A stretch of 48,790 nucleotides of DNA from Prevotella sp. (GTDB lineage Bacteria > Bacteroidota > Bacteroidia > Bacteroidales > Bacteroidaceae): NCBI GenBank assembly GCA_017470345.1, contig JAFUEP010000013.1:1-48790 (forward strand), written 5' to 3'. The notes beneath the pieces were generated by a model, which saw nothing but the letters and a program-made list of their open reading frames with translations, did not search any database and had not been told where the DNA came from. The first letter of the stretch is position 1, and each line of letters starts with the position of its first letter. A program made the position numbers and the translations under genes. Below are positions 38,230 through 47,251 of the stretch, in pieces.

Positions 38230-39714
38230 ATGCGTACATCGTTTGTGAAAGGATATCATATTTCGGTTCTGGTTTCGGTCCTCTTCATCTGGCTCTTTTC
38301 AGCCTGTACGGAGCAGGATGTTCCCGCCGATGTGCCTGCTGGCTACGGTCGCGTCCAGTTGCGCCTGACGGCCCCCTTCGCCGGCCAGACCCGCGCCACG
38401 GGCGACTGGCTCGACCCTGTATCAGCCCCTGTGTCAACTGACGAGCTGATTCATCGCTATTGGGTCGTGTTCGTCGATGCCAAGGGGCAGGTGGCCCAGA
38501 TCGTGAAGGGCGATGCACAGGGGGCTGAGTACCACGACTTCAAATTCATTCTACCGGCAGGTAAATACACATTGTTTGCTTTAGCTAACATTTCTGAAAG
38601 CTATTTTGAAAGTCTTAAGATTCATGAAAACACACAAATGCCCGACCTGACCGCCGTTCGTTATAAGACAACGAACGGCTGGTCAGGTCAAATTTCCATG
38701 TCGAACGACGGACAGCAGGAAATCGTCGTCGCCGAGCAGGAGAACCAGTCGTTTGAGGTGCCTCTGACGCGCATGATGGCCAAGCTGGAGCTGCAGTTTA
38801 AGAACACCACCGGCTTCGACATCGACATCCTCGGCTGGGAGCTGTCGCCCTTAGAGAAGACCTCCGTCCCCCTGCTGGCCTACACCGACGACCAGCGCGA
38901 CCACGAAGCGCTGACCACCGACACCACGACCTTCAAGCAGGTGCTCAGCACCCCGCTTCATATTCCCCCCTCCCTTGGGGAGGGGTCGGGGGTAGGCTTT
39001 ATAACCTACATCAACGAGACCAACGCCTCAGCCACCGCTACCGCGAACCAGTACTCGCTTCGATTGAAGCTGCGCCGCGGCGGAGCCAAGGACATCCTGG
39101 GCAACGACGTCAAGGGCGTCGAAGAGGTGCGCTTCGGCATCACCCTGCCCAAGGAGGAGAAGGGCTTCAGCATCATCCACCGCAACGACTGGATCCGCAT
39201 ACCCATCGTGCTGGGCGATTGGCAGTTCCGCATCGAGGCGCTGCCCTTCCCGCCGATTGCCGGGTTCCAGGCTCGCGAAAAAGCTTCCGACGCCCTGAGC
39301 ACAACGTTCGAGACCGGCGGCTACGTGGCCCTGAGCCCCATGTTCCGCCGCACGGACGACCCCGCTGGTGTCTGGCGCAACTTCAGCGACGGCAGCGTCG
39401 TCTTCAAGCCTACGGGCACCTACACCAAGAAGGACGACCGCACCTACGAGGACATCGACCCCGTGAGCGGCACGGGCATCATCATCCGCGGCGACATGCG
39501 CATCTTCGAGCCGAGCGATAGCCAGGAGAGCGGCCTGATGCTGTTCAAGCAGATCGACGCCTCGACCATCGTCGGCGAGCTCCTCACGGCGCCGCCCACG
39601 GGTTATCAGCAGGGGATGGTGACCATCACCCTGAAGGTGAAGCTCGGCGACTATAACGACCATGGCATCTTCGTAGGCTATCACTATCAGTTCGACTACA
39701 ACATCCTGCGTTAG
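38230..39714 (+). CDS. Fimbrial accessory lipoprotein, copy 2
   Basis: The 494-residue protein starts at ATG 38230, with a lipobox at Cys26 (FSAC). It has fimbrillin-like strands: GRVQLRLTAPFAGQTRATG, HRYWVVFVDAKGQVAQIVKG, PAGKYTLFALANISESYFES, VPLTRMMAKLELQFKNTTGF, HRNDWIRIPIVLGDWQFRIE and a beta-rich end (GIFVGYHYQFDYNIL). It does not end in HVHILPW. It is a likely minor fimbrial component or adaptor between the shaft and the giant protein encoded next. Its 38540-38700 segment is strikingly AT-rich and contains a long hairpin, and a CTCC-type repeat is encoded near residue 245-256 (PLHIPPSLGEGSGVGF). Confidence 0.8.
   Translation: MRTSFVKGYHISVLVSVLFIWLFSACTEQDVPADVPAGYGRVQLRLTAPFAGQTRATGDWLDPVSAPVSTDELIHRYWVVFVDAKGQVAQIVKGDAQGAEYHDFKFILPAGKYTLFALANISESYFESLKIHENTQMPDLTAVRYKTTNGWSGQISMSNDGQQEIVVAEQENQSFEVPLTRMMAKLELQFKNTTGFDIDILGWELSPLEKTSVPLLAYTDDQRDHEALTTDTTTFKQVLSTPLHIPPSLGEGSGVGFITYINETNASATATANQYSLRLKLRRGGAKDILGNDVKGVEEVRFGITLPKEEKGFSIIHRNDWIRIPIVLGDWQFRIEALPFPPIAGFQAREKASDALSTTFETGGYVALSPMFRRTDDPAGVWRNFSDGSVVFKPTGTYTKKDDRTYEDIDPVSGTGIIIRGDMRIFEPSDSQESGLMLFKQIDASTIVGELLTAPPTGYQQGMVTITLKVKLGDYNDHGIFVGYHYQFDYNILR
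38644..38689. repeat. 19-bp stem hairpin inside coding sequence
   Basis: GACCTGACC-G-CCGTTCGTT (38644-38662) pairs with AACGAACGG-C-(T)-GGTCAGGTC (38670-38689), leaving one bulged T and a 7-nt loop. It sits in an AT-rich patch unlike the rest of the gene. Confidence 0.75.
38964..38996. repeat. CTCC-type repeat inside fimbrial lipoprotein copy 2
   Basis: CCCCCCTCCCTTGGGGAGGGG followed by TCGGGGGTAGG, the same two-part design as the other members, again in frame. Confidence 0.7.
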
Positions 39715-39755
39715 CAGCATCCGCATACGACAACCATCAACCCATCATCACGACA

Positions 39756-42700
39756 ATGGCACGCAACATCATCACGACAATAACAACAACCACAAAATCA
39801 GTCGGCAGCACAGCACTCATCCTGCTGTGCCTGCTTTTTGTGGCAGCAGGGCAGGTGAAGGCTGACGCCTACTTCTACCTCCGCTTCCGCAACGGCGCCC
39901 GGGCCCGCAGCTACGTCTGCGACCAGGGCGTGGGCCAACAGCTGCGCATCGCCAACCGCAACAGCGCGGGCAACAGTGCTGATGACGACCGCCTCTGGAC
40001 GTGGGATGATGGCCGCCTGCGCAACCGCGCCGGTCACTATATCGCCCGCATGGCCAACGGCAACTTCACCACCACCGACGATGCCGCCGAGGCCGAGACG
40101 TTCACGCCGTGGTACGACGCGTCGGCCTTTCTCTCTCTGCTGAGCGGCAGCGACAGCATGGCCATGGGCAAGAACAACGACAACGCCAATGCCACCGTGG
40201 TAAAGAAGAACAGCAGCGATGCCAACACCCGCATCGAACTGGTCTACCATGAGCCCGACGAGCGGCATGTCTTCGTGCTCCGCTTCACGGGCAGCGGCAA
40301 TCAGGACAACAACTACCTTTATGCAGCCAAGGACGGCGCCGACCTGACCACTACCAACGGCCATGTCGAGATTACCCGCATGCAGTGGCGCATGGAGCCG
40401 GCTGATGATGGCGGTTTCCGCCTGCGCAACGAGCGGGGGCACTACATGGCATGGAAGACTGAGACGAGCCGCTACGTGGCCACGGCCGACGCTGTTGCGG
40501 CCACCAGTTTTTCGCTCACGCGCTCAGCCACGGGCGACCTCAGTCTCGTGCGCAACGGCGGCATGGCCATGACCCGCGTGAAAACCAACAACGATACGAA
40601 CAGTGATGTCGGCGAGGGCACGGCGGGCGCTCAGAGCTACGTGGAGTTCGTCGAGAGCACGGCGGAGCAGAACTGGCCCGAGTTCAGCAGTGGCCAGCGC
40701 TACTACCTGCTGTTCCAAAATAACAACCAGAACGGTCAGAAGGGCATGCTCGACCTGAAATACATCTACGGCGACGGCGACCTGGAACTGAAGGTGAACG
40801 TCGACGGACTGGCCATGTCGTGGATGCTCGACGGCACCCACGACGCCTTCCGCATGCTGCGCAGCGACGGCCGCTACATCGCCTGGGTGAAGGATCGCTA
40901 CTATGCCACGAGCGACGCCGCCAAGGCCGCCACCTTCAGTTTCGTGCGCCAGCAGAACGGCTGGGCCATCCGGCGAACAGGCTCCGACTACCTGACCTTT
41001 GCCACCAACAGCAATGGCAACGACAACTTCTTCCGCGACATCGAGGCCGTCGACCGTTCTCGTGTCTTCCTGCGGGCTACCGACGACGACTTCAATGCGC
41101 TGAGCCGTGCCACCGAGCAGATGGCGGTGATCCACCGCCAGAGCGTCTTTGCCGACCGTGCCGACGAAATCGGCGACGCCTTCCCCGACGAGTTCCTGAA
41201 GCCCGGACAGGGCTGGACGACGGCCGCCGACGGCGCGACGCAGGTGCAGAACACGTCGGAATACCACATGACACGCTACGTGAAGCGGGGCGACTACATC
41301 CCCCTCTACCTGACGATGACCAACGGCACGAGCGAAATCAAGCACCGCCGCTACCAGCGCTGGTACTTCTACGACACGGAGAAGCCGCTGACGCTTGACT
41401 ACTACTACCCGCAGACCTGCGCCAGCGTCTACAGCAACGGTCTCGTGATGGGCAACAGCATCAAGCAGCCGACGGCCACCAGCCGCAGCAACGTAGCCGG
41501 ACAGCTGGCCCTCATCGCGCGGCTGCCGGAGCGCTCGGTCTATGCCGGCGACACGCTGCGCATCGCGGGCGACATCAGCCGCTACAGCGACATGACCTAC
41601 GACGTCCCGAAAGCAACCTACGGGGCCGACGCGGGCAACCTCGTGGAGCCCACGCTGACGCTGCGCCAGATCTTTACCGTCATCGACGCCAACGTCATGG
41701 CCCGCAAGCTGACGGCCATGACTGGCGACGACTGGCTCGAGGAATACACCGTCCACTTCCCGGCGCGGCTGCTGGGCACGGTGGCCTACGAGGTGCTGCC
41801 GCTGGAGCTGGGCTTGGAAAACTACTGGATGTACCGCGACGGCATCGCCGACGACGACCATCTGGTGAATATCGTCAGCGACGACTACGTCACCTGGGAG
41901 GTGGACGACCCCGACGGCACGGGCATCAAGATCCTGGGCTTCGAGGATGCCCCCGACAACAACCGCACCCGCTTTGTGAGCAACACGCAGAAGAAGCGCC
42001 GCCGACTGCTGAAGTTCCAGTACCCGGCGGGCTACAGCGTCACGGCGGGCCGTCAGGTGGTACTGAAGGTCTACGGCCGCGACAGCAAGACGTCGTCGGC
42101 CCGCTACAATATAGCCCGCTTCACCATCATCTTCGACGAGGCCAGCGAGACGCTCTACTGGAAGGACGTCGTCGGCGACGATGCGCCCCGCAGCGAGCGC
42201 TCGCCACAGAGCCTGCGCCAGCTGTGCGACGACCACGACCCCGTGGCCCACATCGACTTCGACTACCCGTCGCAGTATAGCTTCCAGATGCCCCCGAACG
42301 GCGGCGAGTACAACGCCGGCAACGACATCAAACTGTCGTGCGCCCTGCCCCTACAGTATCAGATGACGAACTATACCTACGGGCAGGTGACACCGAGCTG
42401 GGCCAGCTACGGCATCTGCACCGAGAGCAACTACGCATTTAGCAACCCTGTGCAGAAGATGCGCCCCGCGAGTGAATATACGGGTGTAAAGTATTCCGAC
42501 CGCTACGACGCCGGACTCATGTATGTGGACGCGAGCGACTTCCCCGGCACGGTGGCCACCATCAAGTTCAACGGCTCTTTCTGCGTCGGCTCGCGCCTGA
42601 TGTGCAGCGGCTGGATAGCGTCGGTCAGCGGCACCAATGCCGGCAGCGGGAAGGCGCCCAGCTCGATTATCCTGAGCGTCGTCGGCAAGAAGGGCGGCCG

Positions 42701-45700
42701 CGAGCAGACGCTCTACACCTTCTGCCCGGGTCAGGTGGACAACCGCACCGTCCGCCAGGGCTCCACCGCCATCGTGAACTATAAGGACGAGGGCAACCAG
42801 GCCATGTGGCACCAGTTCTACTTCACCTTCGTGGTGACCGAACTCTACGAGGAGTACGAGCTGCACATCGAGAACAACAGCCGTTCGACGGCGGGTGCCG
42901 ACTATCTGATCGACGACGTGTGGGTGTTCGCCAAGCTGCCCAAGGTGCGCATGGCCATGTCGTCGCCCCTGTGCGGCGGCGAGCTGGCCGTGATGAAGCT
43001 TGAGACCGACTTCGAGTCGCTCCTCTCGGCCCAGGGCAAGCAGGAGGCCACGGGCGACGACCCCGGCCAGGAGGACTACCTCTGCTGCGTCTATCTCGAC
43101 CGCACGCAGTTCTATGCCGGATTCCGCGAGATGCTGGCCGCCGACCACAGCCTGACGTTCGACGACTTCGATACGTTCCTGGCCCGCGTCAATGCCGGTG
43201 CGTTCGATGACGAGCAGTATTTCGAGAGCTACCAGAAAGCCTTCGATGCCGCCCTGATGAAGGTCGACGCCGTCGATGCGCAGGGGCAGGTGACGGGCCA
43301 GCGCGTGCCCTACGCCAACTTCCGCTGGACCACCAACTTCAGCCTGATGCCCCCCTATACGTTTGCCCGCATGGCCAAGGACGAGGACATGACCGTCTTT
43401 GCAGGCACTGAGGCCGGCGTGCGCAAGCTCATCTTCAACGGCACGATGGGCATCAACACCTGGGAGGACTACAAGAGCTACACCCTGCTCACCATCCAGC
43501 CGGGACGCGCCATCAGCGATGCCGACGTGCCGGAGTTTGCCCGTCTGTTCAACCTGCTCGACGAGTGTTCCAACCAGAGCTATTTCAAGCTGCTGCCCAA
43601 GATCGAGGTCGTGGGCCACGTCGGCCGGCAGACGCTCGACGAGATCACCTTCTGCGAAAACTCTGTCCAGACGTTTGCCATCGAGCTGGCCGGATATACC
43701 TTCAACGACGAGGGCGACGAGGCCACCTACGTGCTCGACAACGTGAACTTCGACTGGTGGATCGGCGACAGCCTGACGTCGGCCACCGTCAGCGAATACC
43801 GCCGCGTGACGAGCGACGACGGCAGCGTCAGCCTTGAAGTGGCCCTGAAGCGCTTCCGCCTGATGAACCCCTTCGCCACCGACCTCTTCACCGGCATCAG
43901 GCTCGGTGCGCCCGAGCTCTATCCCGACCAGGAGTTCACCGAACCCATGCTGGCCCTGCTGCGCCAGCTGGCCGCCCCCGCCGACGGGAGCTATCCCACG
44001 TTGTTCCTCAACAGCAAGCTCATCGACGTCAACCTGAGCCAGAAGTACATGAAGATTGTCGAGGAGCCCAACATCGAGGGCACCACCGACCGCTATGTCT
44101 ACGTGGCGGCCATTCCCATCGAGACCCAGATCAACAAGGAGACCGAGAACTACGTCTTCATCTGCTCCGACCCGCAGCCCGTGAAGCTCAAGGTGGACGG
44201 CGTGGCGCCCGTCGTGCAGACGGGCTTCAGCGAGAAGCGCTACCCCGACGACATCGGCATGCTCAGCGTGCGCATCTCGAAAAGCCAGTTCGAGAAGGTG
44301 CGCCAGCGCGGCACCGCCGTGCCTCCCTGTCTGCACATCCCCCTGCGCGGCGTCCGGCTGGCCCACACGGAGGAGGCCGTCGGCGTGACCATGCCGGCCG
44401 AGGCGTCGGCCCGCGTCGTGCTGCTCACGGGCACCACCGACCCCCTGATGGAGCAATTCATCATCGCGGGCTACCAGAACCTGCTGCCGCCCGTCGTCGG
44501 ACGGCTGACCTACCTGCAGGCCACGCCTGAGGCAGGCCCCGACGACGAGAGCGGGAACGTGGGCGACGTGACCGAGTGCGTCAAACTCTATTTCGACGAG
44601 GGCTTCCGGGTCCGCGAGGGCTATAGCTACACCATCCGCTTCCCGTTTGTCGAGCTCATCAGCAGCGGCTACGACGACATCGAGTCGTGCGAGGGCAGCA
44701 CGGGCGTGGAACTGAAGATCGTGCCCGACTACGAGGTGTGGACCGGACAGGCCGACAACGTCGACTGGAGCAACGACGACAACTGGCGACGCGCTGACTT
44801 CGACGAGCTCTTTGCCGGCAACGGTCAGCGGCTCACGGCCGACCCCGAGGCCGACAACTACTACATGACCAACGACGTGAACTACGTCAGCGACGACGAC
44901 CGCCTGCGGCGACGCGGCTTTGCGCCGCTCTACTGCACCAACGTGCTCCTGATGAACGGCGAGACGGCCCCGGCCCCCGTGCTCTACGATGACGGCGACG
45001 AATACGCTGACGACGGCCAGCCGACGGGATTCCCCGCCCTGCGCCCGACGGCCTCGCCCATCATCCGCTACGACTTCCAGACCTATGAATGGACCGACAG
45101 CCACGACGCCGAGGCGACCGACAAGGAGCGCAGCGTGCGCCAGGTGGGCGACATGATCACCGAACTCTACCACACGAACACCTGCGACGGGATGGTGCTG
45201 CAGTCGGAGGCCGAGCTGCTCCACAGCGAACTGCTCAACTACGGGAAGGCGTGGTTGGAGTATGCCCTCGGCAAGAACCGCTGGCACCTCGTCGCCTCGC
45301 CCCTGAAGGACATGATCTCGGCCGAGTGGTACGCCCCGACGTGGAGCGCCCGCCAGGAGACCACCTACTTCGAGCCGGTGACGTTCGACGAGCCCCCCGT
45401 GGCCATCGTTGCCACGGCCGTCGCGCAGCCCTACAGGCTGGGCTACGACCGCTTTGCACCGGCCGTCTATCAGCGGGCCTGGGACAAGGCCAAAGCCGTC
45501 GTCTACGAGCATGGTGCGACGTGGAGCGCCGACGACGGCGACCAGACAAAGGACAACACCGGCGACGCCAGCCAGGGCGGCTGGACGTGGCAAGGCGACG
45601 ACAATTTCCAGACGTGGGACAGCCACAATGCCGACGACTATCTGGATCGCATTGCCTACCGTCCCATGGGTCCGTCGAAGGCCAACGTCGCCATCCGGGG

Positions 45701-47078
45701 CACGTGGAGCGGCGTCTACAATGACCACAGCGTGCCCTACAGTGCGGGCGGGTTCTGCGTGATGCCCATCAACAGTCTGAAGGCGCACGACGACGAGGCG
45801 CAGCCCGCCGTCTTCCGCCTGCCCAAGGAGGACGGCTATTACGACATCTGGGACTGGAGCAAGGGCTACGACGTGGAGAACCGCGTGCGCATCTTCATCA
45901 GCGACGGACAGACAGCCACGACGCCTGCCGACCGGACGCTGACGCTGCCCGACCGCGGCCGACTGCGCACCGACGACCTGACGGCTGAGGCACCGCAGCT
46001 GAGCGTCACACTCAAGAACGAGGGGCAGGGCAGCGTGGGCTATTTCCTGGCAGCCAACCCCTTCGTCTGCGGCCTCGACATGCAGGCGTTCTTCAGCGCT
46101 AACCCGCAGCTGGCGCCTTTCTACTTGGTTCTTGAGAACAGCGACATCGCCATCGGCGACTCGCTGACCGTGGGGCGCGACTGGCGATGGACCGACGTGG
46201 TGGTCAATGGCTCGGCTGAGGACGCCGACGCCTTCGCCGGGCGCCGGGTGGTGCCGGCCCGCCGCGCATTCTTCGTCAAGGTGCGTGACCCGGAGGCCAG
46301 TCAGGACAGCGTCACAGTGGTGTTCAACACCGCGATGATGACCGTCGGACGAGAAGGAGCACACCCCCAACCAAGAGAAGCCCACCCCCAACCCCTCCCA
46401 AACGGGAGGGGAGCTTCAATGGTTCTCCCCTCCCGCTCGGGCGGGGGGGGACTCCTTCTGCATGCTGAACGCCATGGCAACGTGAGCGAGGCCCGCGTAG
46501 TGATAAGCCCCGATGCCCAGGATTACTTCGACCCCGACGAGGACGTGGAGGCCTTCACGGTAGAAGGCATCACGGACGACGTGCCCGTGGTCTACACCCT
46601 CTGCGGCCGCCTGGCCACGAGCATCAACCGCCTCAGCAACTTCGGCGTGCTGCCCTTGGGCATCACGTCATCCAGTAGCGACCCCTGCATGGTCAGCTTC
46701 AGCGGCGTCGGCAGCCTCGGCACGGATAGTCTGATGCTCTACGATGCAGCCCATCAGACGCTGACGCCCCTGACCGAGGGTCTGCAGGTCACGATGCCCG
46801 GACGCACCGAGGGCCGCTACTTCATCGTCAGCGGCATCGGGCGCGACCAGCCCTCGGGAGCCCCGTCGATCAGCATTACGCCCCTGCAGGGCGCCGTCGG
46901 CGTGGAGGCAGAAGGGCAGGAGATCAGCCTGGTCAGCATCTACAATCCGCTGGGCCTGACCGTCGCCTCAGTGCAGCCCCGCCGACGGGCGTGCACCGTC
47001 CCGCTGCCATCGGGCACCTACATTGTGCTGGCCGCCACGGCCGATGCGCAGGCCGTGCGCAAGATAGTGATCAGATAA
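39756..47078 (+). CDS. 2440-residue giant surface protein, candidate fimbrial tip adhesin
   Basis: The protein has a long signal peptide (hydrophobic core TALILLCLLFVAAGQ, about 19-33). Residues about 38-440 contain repeated beta-trefoil-like units (YFYLRFRNGARARSYVC, GGFRLRNERGHYMAWKTE, DAFRMLRSDGRYIAWVKD), suggesting carbohydrate binding. A jelly-roll-like segment lies at about 905-1070 (VATIKFNGSFCVGSRLMCSG to YLIDDVWVFAKL). VWTGQADNVDWSNDDNW near 1660 is common in large T9SS cargo. The C-terminus (LVSIYNPLGLTVASVQPRRR, SGTYIVLAATADAQAVRKIV) is sorting-like. It closes the fimbrial operon, where Porphyromonas encodes the tip protein Mfa5; there is no VWA domain as in Mfa5. A CTCC-type repeat block is accepted in frame at 46359-46455. 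Ligand unknown. Confidence 0.8.
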   Translation: MARNIITTITTTTKSVGSTALILLCLLFVAAGQVKADAYFYLRFRNGARARSYVCDQGVGQQLRIANRNSAGNSADDDRLWTWDDGRLRNRAGHYIARMANGNFTTTDDAAEAETFTPWYDASAFLSLLSGSDSMAMGKNNDNANATVVKKNSSDANTRIELVYHEPDERHVFVLRFTGSGNQDNNYLYAAKDGADLTTTNGHVEITRMQWRMEPADDGGFRLRNERGHYMAWKTETSRYVATADAVAATSFSLTRSATGDLSLVRNGGMAMTRVKTNNDTNSDVGEGTAGAQSYVEFVESTAEQNWPEFSSGQRYYLLFQNNNQNGQKGMLDLKYIYGDGDLELKVNVDGLAMSWMLDGTHDAFRMLRSDGRYIAWVKDRYYATSDAAKAATFSFVRQQNGWAIRRTGSDYLTFATNSNGNDNFFRDIEAVDRSRVFLRATDDDFNALSRATEQMAVIHRQSVFADRADEIGDAFPDEFLKPGQGWTTAADGATQVQNTSEYHMTRYVKRGDYIPLYLTMTNGTSEIKHRRYQRWYFYDTEKPLTLDYYYPQTCASVYSNGLVMGNSIKQPTATSRSNVAGQLALIARLPERSVYAGDTLRIAGDISRYSDMTYDVPKATYGADAGNLVEPTLTLRQIFTVIDANVMARKLTAMTGDDWLEEYTVHFPARLLGTVAYEVLPLELGLENYWMYRDGIADDDHLVNIVSDDYVTWEVDDPDGTGIKILGFEDAPDNNRTRFVSNTQKKRRRLLKFQYPAGYSVTAGRQVVLKVYGRDSKTSSARYNIARFTIIFDEASETLYWKDVVGDDAPRSERSPQSLRQLCDDHDPVAHIDFDYPSQYSFQMPPNGGEYNAGNDIKLSCALPLQYQMTNYTYGQVTPSWASYGICTESNYAFSNPVQKMRPASEYTGVKYSDRYDAGLMYVDASDFPGTVATIKFNGSFCVGSRLMCSGWIASVSGTNAGSGKAPSSIILSVVGKKGGREQTLYTFCPGQVDNRTVRQGSTAIVNYKDEGNQAMWHQFYFTFVVTELYEEYELHIENNSRSTAGADYLIDDVWVFAKLPKVRMAMSSPLCGGELAVMKLETDFESLLSAQGKQEATGDDPGQEDYLCCVYLDRTQFYAGFREMLAADHSLTFDDFDTFLARVNAGAFDDEQYFESYQKAFDAALMKVDAVDAQGQVTGQRVPYANFRWTTNFSLMPPYTFARMAKDEDMTVFAGTEAGVRKLIFNGTMGINTWEDYKSYTLLTIQPGRAISDADVPEFARLFNLLDECSNQSYFKLLPKIEVVGHVGRQTLDEITFCENSVQTFAIELAGYTFNDEGDEATYVLDNVNFDWWIGDSLTSATVSEYRRVTSDDGSVSLEVALKRFRLMNPFATDLFTGIRLGAPELYPDQEFTEPMLALLRQLAAPADGSYPTLFLNSKLIDVNLSQKYMKIVEEPNIEGTTDRYVYVAAIPIETQINKETENYVFICSDPQPVKLKVDGVAPVVQTGFSEKRYPDDIGMLSVRISKSQFEKVRQRGTAVPPCLHIPLRGVRLAHTEEAVGVTMPAEASARVVLLTGTTDPLMEQFIIAGYQNLLPPVVGRLTYLQATPEAGPDDESGNVGDVTECVKLYFDEGFRVREGYSYTIRFPFVELISSGYDDIESCEGSTGVELKIVPDYEVWTGQADNVDWSNDDNWRRADFDELFAGNGQRLTADPEADNYYMTNDVNYVSDDDRLRRRGFAPLYCTNVLLMNGETAPAPVLYDDGDEYADDGQPTGFPALRPTASPIIRYDFQTYEWTDSHDAEATDKERSVRQVGDMITELYHTNTCDGMVLQSEAELLHSELLNYGKAWLEYALGKNRWHLVASPLKDMISAEWYAPTWSARQETTYFEPVTFDEPPVAIVATAVAQPYRLGYDRFAPAVYQRAWDKAKAVVYEHGATWSADDGDQTKDNTGDASQGGWTWQGDDNFQTWDSHNADDYLDRIAYRPMGPSKANVAIRGTWSGVYNDHSVPYSAGGFCVMPINSLKAHDDEAQPAVFRLPKEDGYYDIWDWSKGYDVENRVRIFISDGQTATTPADRTLTLPDRGRLRTDDLTAEAPQLSVTLKNEGQGSVGYFLAANPFVCGLDMQAFFSANPQLAPFYLVLENSDIAIGDSLTVGRDWRWTDVVVNGSAEDADAFAGRRVVPARRAFFVKVRDPEASQDSVTVVFNTAMMTVGREGAHPQPREAHPQPLPNGRGASMVLPSRSGGGGLLLHAERHGNVSEARVVISPDAQDYFDPDEDVEAFTVEGITDDVPVVYTLCGRLATSINRLSNFGVLPLGITSSSSDPCMVSFSGVGSLGTDSLMLYDAAHQTLTPLTEGLQVTMPGRTEGRYFIVSGIGRDQPSGAPSISITPLQGAVGVEAEGQEISLVSIYNPLGLTVASVQPRRRACTVPLPSGTYIVLAATADAQAVRKIVIR
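46359..46455. repeat. CTCC-type repeat block inside the giant gene
   Basis: A degenerate CACCCCCAACC pair is followed by CCCCTCCCAAACGGGAGGGG and a second hairpin TCCCCTCCCGCTCGGGCGGGG. Encoded peptide includes HPQPREAHPQPLPNGRG. It interrupts an otherwise regular beta-rich region. Confidence 0.7.
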
Positions 47079-47162
47079 AAAGAAGCGACAGAGAGGGCGG
47101 AATAAAAACAAACAATTCATACATTTTCCGCCTTTTCATGTCGCACTTTCGGAGTTTTTTTG

Positions 47163-47170
47163 TACCTTTG
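47163..47170 (+). promoter_or_regulatory. -7 element of the MFS transporter gene
   Basis: TACCTTTG followed by CACCC. The transcript would start near 47177 and its 75-nt leader is almost entirely occupied by the conserved leader motif. Confidence 0.65.
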
Positions 47171-47189
47171 CACCCGATTTTCACCAACT

Positions 47190-47240
47190 GAAGCAGCCTG
47201 GCAGAGCTGTGAGGGGCTGGCAGCCAGTTCCGAAAACTCC
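47190..47240 (+). ncRNA. Conserved leader motif GAAGCAGCCTGG, copy 2
   Basis: Nineteen of the first 22 bases equal copy 1 at 13473. GCAG pairs CTGT, then GGGGCTGG-CAG-CCAGTTCC forms an 8-bp stem with two G-U pairs, replacing the different hairpin of copy 1, and the motif ends CGAAAACTCC. It is 11 bp before ATG 47252. Confidence 0.6.
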
Positions 47241-47251
47241 ACCCATGACTT

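Noticed and set aside
42351-46391. A 1346-codon open frame on the minus strand inside the giant gene
   Set aside because: It is exactly antisense to a well-supported coding gene in GC-rich DNA with strong codon bias, which creates long open antisense frames. No family signature is seen in it. The same applies to long antisense frames at 13602-15227, 16407-17951, 24661-26475, 27026-29293 and 33134-34753.
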